Positions 13,777-14,566 of a DNA stretch of 14,566 nucleotides are shown piece by piece. Positions within the stretch are counted from its first letter, which is position 1, and each line of letters starts with the position of its first letter. The stretch is from assembly GCA_025925615.1 (NCBI GenBank), contig JAICLN010000055.1, positions 1 through 14,566 on the forward strand, written 5' to 3'. The DNA comes from Actinomycetospora sp. Lineage in GTDB: Bacteria; Actinomycetota; Actinomycetes; Mycobacteriales; Pseudonocardiaceae. Position numbers and translations under genes: made by a program. The notes under the pieces are model-generated. The model worked only from the letters and a program-made list of their open reading frames with translations. It did no database searches and had not been told where the DNA came from.

Positions 13777-14507
13777 CCCCCGCGTCGCCGCGATTGGCCG
13801 CGGTGATGGGGATCGTGTTCTCGGTCCTCTTCGTGGCGGCCCTCGTGGTCGCCGACGCCGTGCCGCACCTGGGCGCCCCCGACTCCGTGTACGGGGCGTT
13901 CTACGACGGCCCCGGCAACACGGTCGTCACCGCCGTCGCGCTCTACCTCGTGCCGCTCGGCGGGATCGCGTTCCTCTGGTTCGTCGTCGCGCTGCGCTCC
14001 GTCCTCGACACGCTGGAACCGCCCCCGTCGGCGATGGCCCACGGGCTCAACCTGCTCTCCGGCGTGGTGTTCGTGGCCCTGCTGTTCGCCGGGACCGCCG
14101 CCCTCGCGACCCCGGTGTTCCTGACGACGATCGGCGGCGGCGCGCCCCTCGAACCCGACACCTCACGGGCCCTGACCGCCCTGGGCTACGGCCTCGTCTT
14201 CGTCTTCTCGGTGCGCGGGGCCGGCATGTTCGCGCTGACCACCACCACGTTGCTGCGCAGCGCGGGCGTGATGCCGCGCGGCGTGGCCGTCGTCGGGTAC
14301 CTGCTCGCCGCCTGGCTGCTGCTCACGGCGACCGACCACCCGGCGAGCCTGCTCGTCCTGCCGGCCTGGGTCCTCATCGTCGCCGTCGTGCTCCTGCGCC
14401 ACGACCGGCGGGCGCGGGCCGCGGCGGCCCCCACCGAGGACACCGCGACCGATCCCGCCGGGCCGCGAGGCCCGCTGCCGGACGCCGCGACCGAGACCAC
14501 GCGCTGA
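13773..14507 (+). CDS. Integral membrane protein with six predicted helices, unknown function
   Basis: This 244-residue protein has about six hydrophobic segments, including GIVFSVLFVAALVVADAV, VALYLVPLGGIAFLWFVVAL, SGVVFVALLFAGTAALAT, GLVFVFSVRGAGMFALTT, VGYLLAAWLLLTA and LLVLPAWVLIVAVVLL. The loop after helix 1 is acidic and aromatic (VYGAFYDGPGN), and the C-terminal 40 residues are hydrophilic and rich in Ala, Pro and Thr, probably cytoplasmic. No catalytic or transport motif is recognisable. ATG 13773 overlaps the preceding stop by four bases and has GGGGAGG just upstream. It is the second gene of a two-gene unit and precedes the partial gene at the right edge by 27 bases, so that gene may belong to the same operon. 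Confidence 0.8.
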   Translation: MTPASPRLAAVMGIVFSVLFVAALVVADAVPHLGAPDSVYGAFYDGPGNTVVTAVALYLVPLGGIAFLWFVVALRSVLDTLEPPPSAMAHGLNLLSGVVFVALLFAGTAALATPVFLTTIGGGAPLEPDTSRALTALGYGLVFVFSVRGAGMFALTTTTLLRSAGVMPRGVAVVGYLLAAWLLLTATDHPASLLVLPAWVLIVAVVLLRHDRRARAAAAPTEDTATDPAGPRGPLPDAATETTR

Positions 14508-14534
14508 CGTCCCCGCCATCCCGAGGAGCGAACC

Positions 14535-14566
14535 GTGACCACCACCGACCGCCCGGCCACCACGCC
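14535..14566 (+). CDS. Partial gene cut by the window edge
   Basis: GTG 14535 is preceded by GAGGAGCG and opens a frame beginning VTTTDRPATT that runs off the right end. Only ten codons are visible. The Thr/Pro-rich start has no recognisable function. The call rests on the ribosome site and on the position 27 bases after the membrane protein gene. Confidence 0.5.
   Translation, partial: MTTTDRPATT

Overview
The window is very GC-rich DNA with strong G/C bias at third codon positions, many GTG starts and several apparently leaderless genes. It carries typical actinobacterial families: a lactate 2-monooxygenase close to the mycobacterial enzyme, a DUF4190 membrane protein, a 67-residue CspA and an actinobacterial PrmC-like methyltransferase. 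I infer a high-GC actinobacterium, possibly of the Pseudonocardiales, and a chromosomal region. I see no rRNA, tRNA, CRISPR array, transposase, integrase or phage gene.

Layout. (1) 18-972, minus: an HSL-family alpha/beta hydrolase broken by a one-base frameshift near 704-706. (2) 1218-1499, plus: a small membrane protein, convergent across a strong hairpin with a DUF4190 protein carrying Tyr-Gly-Gln repeats (1563-2237, minus). Behind that lies a membrane-anchored Pro/Thr/Ser-rich protein (2403-3278, minus). (3) 3599-5681, plus: a PHA-synthase-like hydrolase with a serine nucleophile, a DUF6918-like protein and a small EthD-type protein. This block ends at a 17-bp perfect hairpin (5697-5736) whose right arm recurs at the left edge of the window. 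(4) 5744-8949, minus: an apparent operon of NAD(P)H:FMN reductase, DHA2-type MFS exporter and lactate 2-monooxygenase. A divergent TetR regulator (9023-9667) sits next to it, with a clear 22-bp operator between them. (5) 9678-11449, plus: a PrmC-like methyltransferase overlapping a patatin-like phospholipase. The patatin reading frame contains two 21-bp repeat units also seen upstream of the monooxygenase. (6) 11529-12497, plus: an aldo/keto reductase, convergent with cspA (12640-12843, minus) across three hairpins. (7) 13099-14507, plus: two small uncharacterised proteins and a six-helix membrane protein, then the start of a gene running off the right edge.

How the parts may work together. 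The clearest regulated unit is region 4. The regulator would repress both itself and the reductase-exporter-monooxygenase unit from the shared operator, and an unknown ligand would release it. The rest looks like ordinary housekeeping and accessory genes. I found no defence or mobile system. The most novel-looking signals are non-coding: the 21-bp repeat units, the recurring terminator-type palindrome, and two competing stems upstream of cspA.
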